NCBI GenBank assembly: GCA_964035575.1 | Contig: OZ037922.1 | Coordinates: 248,001-312,000, forward strand | DNA from: Rhynchopus sp. YZ270_cl-10 | Taxonomy: Eukaryota > Euglenozoa > Diplonemea > Diplonemida > Diplonemidae | Length of the DNA: 64,000 bases | Direction of reading: 5' to 3' | Part shown: one piece after another, positions 1 through 11,800 of the stretch | Position numbering within the stretch: position 1 is the first letter of the stretch | Layout of the letters: each line of letters begins with the position of its first letter | Translations under genes and position numbers: made by a program | The notes under the pieces: generated by a model | Database searches by the model: none | Told to the model about the DNA's origin: nothing | What the model saw: only the letters and a program-made list of their open reading frames with translations

Positions 1-739
1 AGTGTTGTGGTGGGGAAAAGTCAGAATCAACAGTTTGTGGTTCTGTTCTCGGATACTGACGTGTCTCTGCCATGTGTTCCCATGTCGCACGCATTGAGAG
101 AAGTGTGTTGCGCAAGAGTTCTTTTTCTGCTGAATCAGTGCAATCAGTGAATCGCTGAATCAGTTCTGCCTGCATTTCCTCCTGCATGCTGACAACTTCA
201 CGCAGTGTGTTGGAGCCTCGTGTGTTTGCCACATCTGTTCTGGAAACATCGGAATCAACAGTTTGTGTTTCTGTTCTCGGATGCTGACGTGTCTCTGCCA
301 TGTGTTCCCATGTCGCACGCATTGAGGGTAGTGTGTTGCGCAAGAGTTCTTTTTCTGCTGAATCTGCGCAATCAGTGAATCGCTGAATCAGTTCTTCCTG
401 CACTTCCTCCTGCATGCTGACAACTTCACTCAGTGTGTTGGAGCCTCCTGTGTTTGTCACATCTGTTCTGGATACATCGGCAGCAACTAGTTGTGGTTCT
501 GCTTCTGGATGCTGACGTGACTCTGCCATGTGTTCCCATGTCGCACGCATTGAGAGAAGTGTGTTGCGCAAGAGTTCTTTTTCTGCTGAATCTGTGCAAT
601 CAGTGAATCGCTGGATCAGTTCTTCCTGCACTTCCTCCTGCATGCTGACAACTTCACGCAGTGTGTTTGCCACATCTGTTCTGGAAACATCGGCATCAAC
701 AGGTTGTGGTTCTGCTCCAAAATCAATGCCCTTGCACAT
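1..739 (-). CDS. Left-truncated repeat protein, unknown function
   Basis: The minus strand is open from an ATG at 737-739 to the left edge, with an in-frame stop a few codons upstream of that ATG. The reading frame is built of about three tandem units of roughly 240 bp (80 residues). Each unit holds a block with EVVSMQEE, then LIQRFTDC, then EKELLRNTL, then MRATWEHMAE. The units differ at scattered residues and by small in-frame gaps, which supports real coding rather than chance. The residue pattern is acidic and helix-prone, like a coiled or helical repeat. I recognise no family. A short GTAACG...CTGCAG segment just upstream could be a small intron, so the true start may lie further right. 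The product continues beyond the window, so its length and domains are unknown. Confidence 0.6.
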   Translation of the reverse strand, partial: MCKGIDFGAEPQPVDADVSRTDVANTLREVVSMQEEVQEELIQRFTDCTDSAEKELLRNTLLSMRATWEHMAESRQHPEAEPQLVAADVSRTDVTNTGGSNTLSEVVSMQEEVQEELIQRFTDCADSAEKELLRNTLPSMRATWEHMAETRQHPRTETQTVDSDVSRTDVANTRGSNTLREVVSMQEEMQAELIQRFTDCTDSAEKELLRNTLLSMRATWEHMAETRQYPRTEPQTVDSDFSPPQH

Positions 740-1650
740 CGAACCCTGCAGTCTTGTGGTATTTAAGTGTTTGCGTTACCTGAGCATTGCCGAGTGTTGT
801 TGTGAGTGTGACAAACGCATCTATAAAACCCAGTTCCCCGTTTCTTACGCGAGGAACCTTCTGGATCAGAGGTAATAACTCACGTGGGGCGGGGCGGGGC
901 GGGGTGGCTGGTGCAGTGGTTTCGCTTTCACTTTAGACCCCAGAAGACCATGCTGTGGCCACTCAAATGACAACATACACCGTGCAATGTTCTACAAATT
1001 TGCAAAGATATTTTCTATATTTCGAACCACCCCTTAGTAAGGCTTAGCTTGCCAAAGAAGTAAAAAATGAAAACCCTTTGAGAGACTCTGTTATCCTATC
1101 AGATTGCACATTCTAGTTTGCGCCTTCAGTGTCAGTACCGAGAAGGTAGTTGGAAGAATGAGCGGAAGCACGCCGTACAAATGCAGGGTCATGTCAGACA
1201 GTCTTTGTTTGCTTTCGTTTTGGTTCTTTGTTTTTTCTGCATCTCGTGCGCTGCTGCATTGCACCCCAAAGCAAGCGAGGTAGACCCAGCGCACAGGACA
1301 TATAACGTCGTACAGCTATGTTCAGTTCGGACGAAATGAATAAGAATCAGAATTAACAAAGCATCGCAACTGCTCAAAAAATAATACATCCGAGCTTGCT
1401 GCAGGGAAAACATGCTGCCTGCGTGTCCGGTGTGGCATTTCAGGGAACCATGTGATCATGAAGTACAAAAACAAAATTGCAAAATACAAATTCACAAGTT
1501 AAAACGTAACTGAGGGGGGTAGAGAGATCTTTTTTTTCTTAAGCTGATCATATCAGATATGGGAATAGGGGAACTCTTTTTTTTATTCTGGAAGGCAAAG
1601 GCGGTCAGAAAGGATGGCCTACCCAGGTTTAGTTCCCCCACTTTTTTTCT

Positions 1651-1698
1651 GAAAAGTTGGCAGTATTAGTGACACCCGAGGATGAGCTCCACTATACG
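1651..1698 (-). repeat. Module A copy
   Basis: Variant with centre ACACCCGAGGATGAGCTC between TAGTG and CACTA. Same variant as at 6338 and 13023, because the host spacers are duplicates. Confidence 0.65.
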
Positions 1699-2304
1699 TT
1701 CTTTCCTTCATTCATGGAGCCTGCAGGGCTCTGCATTGTGCAGAGGCATTGGCTGTAATAGGTTCACTCAAAAGCAATACAAATGTTCACTCATGCAAGC
1801 CTTGACACCCCCCTTCACCACTCCCACAGTCATTTGTCTGTTGTGGTTTCTTTTTGGTACCGAACAATCACAGAACCAAGAGGCGGGTGGTCTGTAGTCT
1901 GTACTGCAAAGTGCAACTTCTCTAATTCTCCAAAAGCGTCACCCGAAGGCAGCGAAAGGAGCTCCAGACAAGCACACCTCACAAGAGTGATTATTTTTTT
2001 TCAACACAATTTGTTGGGTTTTTTGGGGGGTGGTTGCTGATTTAATTGTATGTTTGCCTTTTTTTTTCTGGTTTGTTTTATATTTGTTGCTTGGGGCGAG
2101 GTTTTGTCTGGTTCATTGTTTGACTCCTCGACACTCCAAGCGCGAAATATGAAATAAAAATCGTGTTCATAAAAAATAGTGAGAAAAGAAAAACAAAATA
2201 CAACAAGGAAAGGGGATTGTCTGCGGAATGATGGTGGCATTGTGTTTTGTCTCAGTCATCTGTCGAAACAAAAAACAAAAACAGAAACAAAAGAGTTTTT
2301 TTAA

Positions 2305-2336
2305 AGATGAAGTTAAGCCTCATGTTTAGTCACCTT
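2305..2336 (-). repeat. Module C copy
   Basis: Plus strand reads AGTTAAGCCTCATGTTTAGT: stem TTAA/TTTAG style with a shortened loop. A divergent copy shared only partly with the later spacers. Confidence 0.5.
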
Positions 2337-3050
2337 GATTTTGACAAAAAACAATCGGTCTTGAGGATGGTAGGAAAAAGAGAAATCACAAAAAAAGACA
2401 AAAAAAAAAAAATGGGGTACATGCTAGTACGTCGTGGGGCAACAACAGGTCATCCTATCAGAACTCTGGAGGGATACGACGCTGGTACAAAGGACCAGGT
2501 TATCCTAAGCAAGGTTTTGAATTTTGTGGGGTCTCTGAAGGAATGCAAGCAGACGTCTGCGCGGGGGGGGCTAGTCAAGGGGTACTGCTAGCGAGATTTC
2601 TCTCCCGCAAGATGCCCTTATATCCAAATGGGGAGAAGAGGATGAAAACGACAAAGCTTGCGGGTACCATCCCTTCGTTTCGAGTTATTTTTGGCGAAGA
2701 AAAGAAAGATGATTAGCGAACAATGGTGTAGTTGAATGGGGGGCGCAAAAAAGTGCGCAAAAAAGGTGCAAATCACCCCCCTTAAGCCACACCAAACAAA
2801 ACAAAAATGTTCTCTTATTTCTTTGTATTGCTACAGACAAAAACATGACAACGCTAGCCACCACTGGAGAAGGGGTCCCTCACGGTTCATTGGTCGAGGG
2901 ATCTTAACCCTATCTCCACTCCGTCAAAACAAATAAAGGACAAGGATACCAGGGCCCTACGGTGTGATGAAAAACCCGGTTTTCAAAAAAAAAATTAGGT
3001 TGGGGGAAAAAACCGGACACTGTATATTCCGTGTGCGGCTAAAAGTGAGG

Positions 3051-3240
3051 GTTTAAAGCAACGTTTGAAAGGGTGTGGGATAACGCTGAAGAACCCACTA
3101 GGCCGCACAGAACACTCTCCATGGGGGAGCAACACGTAAGTCACCTCATCGGAACCTGGAGGATGTGATGCTGGTGAGGGCCAGTTTGTTCGCGTGTCCT
3201 ACCCTCTGCACAAATGCATCAAATAAGCAGCTTCGCATGA
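3051..3240. other. Conserved 190-bp spacer block, copy 1
   Basis: About 190 bp that is almost identical in all three spacers of the tandem family, while sequence on both sides has diverged. On the minus strand it holds a 30-codon open frame starting MRSCLFDAF and ending at the same stop in all copies. It may be a 3' UTR element, a non-coding RNA or a small exon; nothing in the sequence decides. Confidence 0.55.
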
Positions 3241-3405
3241 CAAAAAGTTGTGATAAATGCAAAGAACCAGATGTTCCTTATTTGGGTCTAAAACACCTAC
3301 GCGGGTTGGTACTGTACTGAGGCAGACTAGAGTGGTGTTTTTTCTTTTTTGCATATCTTTACTACAAAGGCAACAAAAAGGACGTACACGATTTGCTCAA
3401 GGGGT

Positions 3406-3461
3406 GTCGCTAATTCTGGGTTGAAAAAAGTCGGGGGCCCTGACCCCGAATTAGCGACGTG
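3406..3461. repeat. Short inverted repeat (foldback)
   Basis: GTGTCGCTAATTC on the left is matched by GAATTAGCGAC on the right around a loop of about 28 bp. It resembles a miniature foldback element, but no target duplication is clear. Confidence 0.4.
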
Positions 3462-3688
3462 CCTGGATTTGGGCAAAAAAAAGTACTTTTGGAAGAGCAA
3501 CTATTGAGCCAAAATTTTCAATTGTTTTAGTGTTTTCCACCCTCGTGAGGGAATGGGTGTGTGGCACACATCTCTCGAGTAAAGACTAAAACACTAAGGT
3601 GTTTGAAAATTTTGTGAATCAAAATATATATAAAAAAGGACAAACAATAAAAACACACTGGTCCACAACTAAAACACACACTTTCATC

Positions 3689-3853
3689 AAAACTCTGACA
3701 GGTAGAACGGGGAAAACAAGGTTTTTTTTCCGTTTACCTGCTCCATTACCCTGTTGGGGGAAATCTCTACTGTATCGGAACAAGCTTGCAGGTACAAATA
3801 AACATCATCTTCCCCCTCTCCCCGAATAAAAGGGATTGGTATGCTTTATTGAG
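3689..3853. repeat. Dispersed repeat H, copy 1
   Basis: About 165 bp running from AACTCTGACAGGTA through ACCCTGTTGGGG and CTTGCAGGT to ATGCTTTATTGA. A second copy lies at 17921-18085 in the same orientation. Confidence 0.6.
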
Positions 3854-4030
3854 AGTGAACAATCATTACTGGGGGGGGGGAAACGATGTTTGCCGACAAC
3901 CCCTGCAGTTTAGGGGGGAAACACTGTAAAATAAAAACGCACTCCCTTCTTCTCCGTTGTACGCAGGGTGGAGTCCGCCGGCTCAGACTCAATCTACGTC
4001 GGACTCACCCTTGAGACCACCTGTGGACTC

Positions 4031-5881
4031 TTAGAACTGATTCGTACTGCATAACGGTTGATCATGCTCAGGGTCCTGCAGTTTAGGACACGACCTCTGC
4101 CCGTTGAGTCTTCTGATGAACAAAAATGACGCTACCCCAGCCAACAATACAAGGATACCAACGCCAATAAAGACAAAAGGGAGAACTGTAGGGGATGACT
4201 CTTCAGTCCCAACTGTCGCCGGTGCCTGTCTCTGCCCTGCACACCTGTACTCAAACGACACCTGAGAGCTCGCGCCTGTGCTGTTCCAGTAAGCATACGT
4301 GTCGAACGTCACACGGACTGGGCCAGCCAGCGAAATGTCGACACCCACCCAACGTGAAACATCACTGGTGAGGGTACGGTTTGCACCCCCTGCCACCGTG
4401 CTCCTGAAATCCACTGTGTACGGGAAGTCTCGCGAAAAGGGGAAGTTTCCGGAGAAGTGCGTCATTGTGACCACAACTGCCTCCTCACACACGATGTTCC
4501 AGCACGCAGTGTTGCGCTTCTCGTAGTTGACGTACGTCACGTTCCCGACAGCGTCGGTCAGGTCCTCACAGATGACAGCTGGTGTTGGAGTTGACGTGGA
4601 CGGCGCTGGTCTTGGAGTTGGTACATCTGTGGTGAGTGCCTCTGTCTGCCCTGCACACCTGTACTCAAACGACACCTGAGAGCTCGCGCCTGTGCTGTTC
4701 CAGTAAGCATACGTGTCGAACGTCACACGGACTGGGCCAGCCAGCGAAATGTCGACACCCACCCAACGTGAAACATCACTGGTGAGGGTACGGTTTGCAC
4801 CTCCTGCCACCGTGCTCCTGAAATCCACTGTGTACGGGAAGTCTCGCGAAAAGGGGAAGTTTCCGGAGAAGTGCGTCATTGTGACCACAACTGCCTCCTC
4901 ACACACGATGTTCCAGCACGCAGTGTTGCGCTTCTCGTAGTTGACATACGTCACGTTCCCGACAGCGTCGGTCAGGTCTTCGCAGATGACAGCTGGTGTT
5001 GGAGTTGACGTGGACGGCGCTGGTCTTGGAGTTGGTACATCTGTGGGCAGCGGTGTAGGTGCTCTGCATTCGTAGCTGAAATCCACATACGACCACACAG
5101 TCCCTGCGTAAATAGTGCTTCTGAACTGCACCAAGGCAGGGCCACTCACGACAACTTCGACACCACCAGTTTGGACACTCCTCTCAAACACGAAACCAGT
5201 GCCGTTCCCAGACGCGTTCCCTGAGCTGTACACGTCAACAGAGGAGGCGTACAGTTGGATGTGCGTGAACGAAAGCACCACATCGTGCTCACACGCAATC
5301 TCCCAGCACTCCACGTGGTAGGTGTCGTTGCCCGCATAGCTCACGTTCCCAGCATCAGTCAGAACGGTGTGCACGTCGCAGTCGACCCCTGGTGCAAACG
5401 GGGCATCTGTGGACGGCGCTGGTGTCTCGGCAGTCGTGCACACATAGTCAAACGTAAGGTACGATCTGGCTGAGCTGGCACTCGGGTAGGCTGATGTAAC
5501 GAACGTCACAAAGACAGGGCCACGCAACACCATGTCGGTGCCCTTCCAGTTGTTGAAGTGACGGTCGAATGAGTGGTTCTTGCCTGTCGACAAGCTGCGG
5601 AAATCCACTGAGTAGGGGGTGACTCTGTTGGAGCTCGAGAAGGAGCTTCCAAAGGACGTCATCCTGATCACAACTGTCTCCTCGCACTCAATGGTCCAGC
5701 ACTCTGTGTGGGTGTTGTCAGCGTTCACGTACTCCACCTCCCCAGCACTCTGGTTCACGCTGTTCAGTCCCTGGCACTGCTGCACTGGGGCTGGAATAAG
5801 TGTGGACGGCGCTGGTGTTGGCGTGGCAGCCACGCTCCCACACAGCAGCACCACCAGGCCTGTGCGCAATATATTATGCAT
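4031..5881 (-). CDS. Type I membrane protein with four CUB-like domains
   Basis: The 616-residue product starts at an ATG whose first 19 residues form a signal peptide (LVVLLCG core). Four CUB-like beta-sandwich domains of about 105-113 residues follow, joined by TP-rich linkers. The approximate spans are alpha type 36-148, beta type 168-272, and two gamma types to about 545. Each has a first Cys, then a CW-x-I-x-C-E strand about 25 residues on, and ends in a YxC strand. The two gamma domains are nearly identical and their coding repeat is 414 bp. A hydrophobic segment near 575-595 (VFIGVGILVLLAG core) is followed by RR and a short polar tail, so the protein is probably anchored with the domains outside. 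Many NxS/T sites fit glycosylation. CUB assignment is from pattern only; the ligand is unknown. It is the most distal member of a three-gene tandem family and has no WD40 part. Confidence 0.8.
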   Translation of the reverse strand: MHNILRTGLVVLLCGSVAATPTPAPSTLIPAPVQQCQGLNSVNQSAGEVEYVNADNTHTECWTIECEETVVIRMTSFGSSFSSSNRVTPYSVDFRSLSTGKNHSFDRHFNNWKGTDMVLRGPVFVTFVTSAYPSASSARSYLTFDYVCTTAETPAPSTDAPFAPGVDCDVHTVLTDAGNVSYAGNDTYHVECWEIACEHDVVLSFTHIQLYASSVDVYSSGNASGNGTGFVFERSVQTGGVEVVVSGPALVQFRSTIYAGTVWSYVDFSYECRAPTPLPTDVPTPRPAPSTSTPTPAVICEDLTDAVGNVTYVNYEKRNTACWNIVCEEAVVVTMTHFSGNFPFSRDFPYTVDFRSTVAGGANRTLTSDVSRWVGVDISLAGPVRVTFDTYAYWNSTGASSQVSFEYRCAGQTEALTTDVPTPRPAPSTSTPTPAVICEDLTDAVGNVTYVNYEKRNTACWNIVCEEAVVVTMTHFSGNFPFSRDFPYTVDFRSTVAGGANRTLTSDVSRWVGVDISLAGPVRVTFDTYAYWNSTGASSQVSFEYRCAGQRQAPATVGTEESSPTVLPFVFIGVGILVLLAGVASFLFIRRLNGQRSCPKLQDPEHDQPLCSTNQF

Positions 5882-5970
5882 TGTTTGTAGAATACCTGTG
5901 TGGTGTGTGGGATGATGTTAGGTAGGCTGCAAGGTGCACGTGGCACACGTAGCGGAAGCATGACGGTTTG
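5882..5970 (-). promoter_or_regulatory. Conserved 5' flank of the CUB-like genes, copy 1
   Basis: The same 88-90 bp precede the ATG of all three paralogues. On the sense strand it runs to CACACCACACAG, then about 20 bases to the ATG. The CACACAG could be a splice acceptor (cis or trans) for the 5' leader. Beyond this block the flanks diverge. Confidence 0.45.
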
Positions 5971-6337
5971 GGGCAGGAAACTCCGATGACTTTCGTTCAC
6001 CAGAGTCAAAATGGGAATAGAACAAAAGAGTGGTGCTTGTCAGGCAAAGGGATTGAGAACTGTAGTGCATAACAGAGAGCGGGCTACACAGCGAACCACT
6101 AGGGTTGTTGCGCAAGAAGGTCATTTGAGAGAACGCTGTGGTTCAGTGCACAATTACAAAAATGAAGTTGCAAAATACCAAATGCAGAAGTTAAAACATA
6201 ACTGAGAGGGTTAGGGGATCTTTCTTCTTTTCCTTAAGCTGATCATATCAGATGTGGGTACATAGGAAACTGGAAGGCAAAGGCAGTCAGAAAGGATGGC
6301 CTACCCAGGTTTAGTTCCCGCCCCTCTTTTTTTTTCT

Positions 6338-6388
6338 GAAAAGTTGGCAGTATTAGTGCAGACACCCGAGGATGAGCTCCACTATACG
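6338..6388 (-). repeat. Module A copy
   Basis: Starts GAAAAGTTGGCAGTATTAGTG on the plus strand and ends CTCCACTATACG. Nearly identical to the copies at 1651 and 13023. Confidence 0.65.
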
Positions 6389-7020
6389 TTCTTTCCTTCT
6401 TTCATGGAGCCTGCAGGGCTCTGCATTGTGCAGAGGCATTGGCTGTAATAAGTTCACTCAAAAGCAATACAAATGTTCACTCATGCAAGCCTTGACACCC
6501 CCCTTCACCACTCCCACAGTCATTTGTCTGTTGTGGTTTCTTTTTGGTACCGAACAATCACAGACCCAAGAGGCGGGTGGTCTGTAGTCTGTACTGCAAA
6601 GTGCAACTTCTCTAATTCTCCAAAAGCGTCGCTCGAAGGCAGCGAAAGGAGCCCCAGACAAGCACACCTCACAAGAGTGTGACCATTGATTATTTTTTAA
6701 AGTTTGTTGGATTTTTTTGGGGGGGTGTTTGCTGATTTGATTATTTTGCCTTTTTTTTTTTCTGGTTTGTGGTATTTGTTGCTTGGGGAAAGGTTTTGTC
6801 TGGTTCATTGTCGATTCCTAGACACTCCAAGCGCGAAATACGTAAAAAAAAATAATGTTCATAAAAAATAGTGAGAAAAGCACAACAAAGTGAAAAAAAA
6901 CAACAACAGCAAAAGAGGAAAGGGGGTTGTCTGTGAGATGAGGGTGAGCCTTGTGTGTCTCAGTCATCTGTGGGACAAGAGAGGGGAAAAGGCAAAACAA
7001 AAAAAAAAAAAAGCTGTTTG

Positions 7021-7060
7021 AAGATTACCCTAAGTCTCTTCATGCTTGGTCTGATTAGAT
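7021..7060 (-). repeat. Module C copy, degenerate
   Basis: CCTAAGTCTCTTCATGCTTGG keeps only part of the stem. Recognisable mainly by position and loop. Confidence 0.3.
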
Positions 7061-7604
7061 CATTCTTTGGTTTATTCATCAGTCATTTGTTTTTTTGTGT
7101 GTGTTATTGCCACTCGTGGGTGGCAATTTGTTTTAAGTAAGGCTTGGGGGGGGGGGGGGGAACAGGGGGAAGGATCATGCTGAGTCACCTTGATTTGACA
7201 AAAAAAACAAAAAACAAAAAACAATCGGTCTTGAGGATGGTAGGAAAAAGAGAAATCACAAAAAAAAAAGACAAAAAAAAAAAAAAAAAAAATGGGGGAA
7301 TTGCAAGGACGTCGTGGGGCAACAACAGGTCATCCTATCAGAACTCTGGAGGGATACGACGCTGGTACAAAGGACCAGGTTATCCGAAGCAAGGTTTTGA
7401 ATTTTGTGGGGTCTCTGAAGGAATGCAAGCAGACGTCTGCGCGGGGGGGCTAGTCAAGGGGTACTGCTAGCGATATTTCTCTCCCGCAAGATGCGCTTAT
7501 ATCCAAATGGGGAGGGAAATGGATGAAAACAACAAAGCTTGCGGGTACCATCCCTTCGTTTCGATTTCTTTTTTTAGCTGTTTTTTTTTTTGACAAAAAA
7601 GTAA

Positions 7605-7720
7605 AGTATTGAAATACAAAGCCCTCTCGTGAACAGTGTACCTTGGTACATGACCGGTGCATCGGGGTGGACACCCAACCATGCAGTGCTACAATCCATT
7701 TCGTGGTTTACATCTGATAT
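7605..7720 (-). repeat. Module F copy, near full length
   Basis: Family F reads on the plus strand ATACAAAGCCCTCTCGTGAACAG, a TGTACC/GGTACA hairpin, then a GGTGGACACCC block, ATGCAGT, and TTCGTGGTTTACATCTGATAT. The best copies are here, at 18120 and at 61310. The CCTCTCGTG piece is shared with the loop of family C. Confidence 0.65.
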
Positions 7721-8151
7721 GGAAAAAAAAAAGAAAAATGATGATCAAAGGAAAAGAAAAAAGTTCTCTTATTTGTATTGCTGCAGTCGAACATGACAAC
7801 GCTAGCTAACATTGCCTAGGCAAAGAGGGGGTCCCTCATGGTTGACTGGTTGAGGGATCTTAAGCCTCTCTCCACTGCTTGGTCACTGAGGGTGGTAAGA
7901 ATGATTAAGATATTCTATTCAATCGAAAGATGGAGTTTTCCACCAGCGTCTCCTCTTTTTTTGTCTTTATTTTTTTTTGTTTTTTTGCAACTGAACAAAT
8001 AGGGTACAGCCAGTACACCTTTCCCTAATTGTGTAGCAGTAAAGAAAAAAAAATAAAAGACTAAATTCATAAAAGACAAAAAAAAAGGATACCAGGTGAT
8101 GTAAAATTGGACGAGAACACCGACACTGCACATCATGTGTGCGGAGGTGGG

Positions 8152-8345
8152 GGTTTAAAGCCACTTTTGAAAGGGTGTGGGATAACGCTGAAGAACCCAC
8201 TAGGCCGCACAGAACACTCTCCATGGGGGAGCAACACGTAAGTCACCTCATCGGAACCTGGAGGATGTGATGCTGGTGAGGGCCAGTTTGTTCGCGTGTC
8301 CTACCCTATGCACAAATGCATCAAATAAGCAGCTTCGCATGACAA
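8152..8345. other. Conserved 190-bp spacer block, copy 2
   Basis: Near-identical to 3051-3240. The match runs some 25 bp further to the right here (through TTGTGATAAATGCAAAGAA), shared with copy 1. Confidence 0.55.
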
Positions 8346-8823
8346 AAAGTTGTGATAAATGCAAAGAAGTTAGACACATGTTCCTTTTCTTTAGCAAAGG
8401 GGGGTACACTTTATACTTTGTGGTGGGCTTTTTGGCCGGGTAATATGCATGGTCCAAAAACAACAGCAATTGCGTTTTTGGAATCCGTCGTCCAGTAGTG
8501 GGGTCACTTTGCCTAAATGGACAAGTTCTGAGTACATACGTAGACACGTACACTGAGTGACTTCACCATCGTGTCGTCACTTAGTCAGCAAGCCAACACG
8601 GGAAAAATGCGGAAAAGTGCAGAAAAAATGCGAATCCCCCCCTTTAGCCCACCAGCTAAGGTGTATTAAAAATTGGTGCATCAAAAAACAAAAAAGAGCA
8701 ACCCATAAAAACACACTGGTCCACAACTAGAACACACACTTTCCTCAAGAAAATAAAAATAAAAATAAAACACACACACACAGAACAACAACAAAATGGA
8801 CCTGACAGCGTGCCCATTTACAT

Positions 8824-11800
8824 TCACAGCTTCCACACCACAAGGGTGCCATCGTGACTCACAGTTGCCAGACGCGTGCCATCGGGGGAGAAGTCCAGGC
8901 GTGACAGGACAGCCTGCGAGTGTCCCAACAGCTCGTGCAGCACAGACCCGTCGTGTGACCACACCATCACGTCCCCCTCGCCCACAGCAGCAATCTTCTT
9001 CCCGTCACGTGAGAACTTGCTGTCGCGCACAGACCCTGAAAACATGCTCAGAGACACACCGTCCACAGCACTGCCGTCACCAATCGAGTCCCCGGGCAGG
9101 TGCGACACGAGGATCGTCCCGTCGCTCATCCCACGCAGGAGCGCGTTCCCACCAAAGGACGAGAAGGACAGCGCCGTCACACGTGCACCCACAGAGGGCA
9201 GCTCAACAGCAGACGTCCCGTCCAGTGTCCACACACTCGTTACCTCGTCCACCTCAGTGCCACGCACTGTCGCAAGGTGTGCACCGTCCACAGAGAACGC
9301 CACATCGCGTGCATGGTGGTCGAGTACAGACGACGCGTTCGTCATGTCCGAAGAGAGAAGGTCGAAGATACGTGTGCGGCTGTCACTTCCACCTCCACTC
9401 ACCGCGTAGCGCCCGTCCCTCGTGAACTCCACGCGGTGCACAGGTGTGCTCCCTGACGCAGACATGTCCATCAGGGTTGCCTCCAGCACACCCGTCGCAG
9501 CGTTGCACACAACCACACGCCCGCCATCCCCAGCAAGCGCCACCAGGTTGTTGTCTGTCGAGAACGCAATGTCGTGCACCTTGAAGTCAGCACATCCCAG
9601 CTGCGACACCTGCACACCTGTGCGTGCGTCAAACACACGCACAACACTATCCATCGCTCCTGTCGCCACACGACGCCCGTCACCCGAGAACGCCACCGAC
9701 AGCAGACGTGCAGGGTGTCTCACCTCAAATGCACACGCACGCGACGTCCCCCGCCCACAACGCTGCGGCACTGTGTCTCCCAGGCACTGCTGCTGCTGTG
9801 GCGGCGGTGTAGGTGCTCTGCACTCGTAGCTGAAATCCACATACGACCACACAGTCCCTGCGTAAATAGTGCTTCTGAACTGCACCAAGGCAGGGCCACT
9901 CACGACAACTTCGACACCACCAGTTTGGACACTCCTCTCAAACACGAAACCAGTGTAATTCCCAGACGCGTTCCCTGAGCTGTACACGTCAACAGAGGAG
10001 GCGTACAGTTGGATCTGCGTGAACGAAAGCACCACATCGTGCTCACACGCAATCTCCCAGCACTCCACGTAGTAGGTGTCGTTGCCCGCATAGCTCACGT
10101 TCCCAGCATCAGTCAGAACGGTGTGCACGTCGCAGTCGACCCCTGGTGCAAACGGGGCATCTGTGGACGGCGCTGGTGTCTCGGCAGTCGTGCACACATA
10201 GTCAAACGTAAGGTACGATCTGGCTGAGCTGGCACTCGGGTAGGCTGATGTAACGAACGTCACAAAGACAGGGCCACGCAACACCATGTCGGTGCCCTTC
10301 CAGTTGTTGAAGTGACGGTCGAATGAGTGGTTCTTACCTGTCGACAAGCTGCGGAAATCCACTGAGTATGGGGAGACTCTGTTGGAGCTCAAGAAGGAGC
10401 TTCCAAAGGACGTCATCCTGATCACAACTGTCTCCTCGCACTCAATGGTCCAGCACTCTGTGTGGGTGTTGTCAGCGTTCACGTACTCCACCTCCCCAGC
10501 ACTCTGGTTCACGCTGTTCAGTCCCTGACACTGCTGCACTGGGGCTGGAATAAGTGTGGCAGGCGGAGCCTCTGTCTGCCCTGCACACCTGTACTCAAAC
10601 GACACCTGAGAGCTCGCGCCTGTGCTGTTCCAGTAAGCATACGTGTCGAACGTCACACGGACTGGGCCAGCCAGCGAAATGTCGACACCCACCCAACGTG
10701 AAACATCACTGGTAAGGGTACGGTTTGCACCCCCTGCCACCGTGCTCCTGAAATCCACTGTGTACGGGAAGTCTCGCGAAAAGGGGAAGTTTCCGGAGAA
10801 GTGCGTCATTGTGACCACAACTGCCTCCTCACACACGATGTTCCAGCACGCAGTGTTGCGCTTCTCGTAGTTGACGTACGTCACGTTCCCGACAGCGTCG
10901 GTCAGGTCCTCACAGATGACAGCTGGTGTTGGAGTTGACGTGGACGGCGCTGGTCTTGGAGTTGGTACATCTGTGGGCAGCGGTGTAGGTGCTCTGCACT
11001 CGTAGCTGAAATCCACATACGACCACACAGTCCCTGCGTAAATAGTGCTTCTGAACTGCACCAAGGCAGGGCCACTCACGACAACTTCGACACCACCAGT
11101 TTGGACACTCCTCTCAAACACGAAACCAGTGTAATTCCCAGACGCGTTCCCTGAGCTGTACACGTCAACAGAGGAGGCGTACAGTTGGATCTGCGTGAAC
11201 GAAAGCACCACATCGTGCTCACACGCAATCTCCCAGCACTCCACGTAGTAGGTGTCGTTGCCCGCATAGCTCACGTTCCCAGCATCAGTCAGAACGGTGT
11301 GCACGTCGCAGTCGACCCCTGGTGCAAACGGGGCATCTGTGGACGGCGCTGGTGTCTCGGCAGTCGTGCACACATAGTCAAACGTAAGGTACGATCTGGC
11401 TGAGCTGGCACTCGGGTAGGCTGATGTAACGAACGTCACAAAGACAGGGCCACGCAACACCATGTCGACATCCACCCAGTTGTTGAAGTGACGGTCGAAT
11501 GAGTGGTTCTTGCCTGTCGACAAGCTGCGGAAATCCACTGAGTATGGGGAGACTCTGTTGGAGCTCGAGAAGGAGCTTCCAAAGGACGTCATCCTGATCA
11601 CAACTGTCTCCTCGCACTCAATGGTCCAGCACTCTGTGTGGGTGTTGTCAGCGTTAACGTACTCCACCTCCCCAGCACTCTGGTTCACGCTGTTCAGTCC
11701 CTGACACTGCTGCACTGGGGCTGGAATAAGTGTGGCTGGTGCAAGTGTCGGCGGTGTCTCTGTCTGCCATGCGCACCTGTACTCAAACGACATCTGAGAG

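Larger units (their letters stand above)
740..4030. other. Intergenic spacer, copy 1 of the tandem family
   Basis: No convincing gene. About 1430-3250 matches the spacers at 6.1-8.4 kb and 12.5-13.6 kb, so the duplication unit includes the spacer as well as the gene. It holds one family A and one family C module, the 190-bp conserved block, an inverted repeat at 3406-3461 and long A/T tracts. A second inverted repeat, TTAGTGTTTT and its complement, lies at about 3530-3597. 740-1430 shows nothing I can name. Confidence 0.6.
5971..8823. other. Intergenic spacer, copy 2 of the tandem family
   Basis: No gene seen. About 6130-7510 and 8150-8370 match spacer 1 closely. It carries modules A, C and F and long poly-A/T and poly-G tracts. 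About 8580-8820 is AT-rich filler just after the stop of the next gene. Confidence 0.6.
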
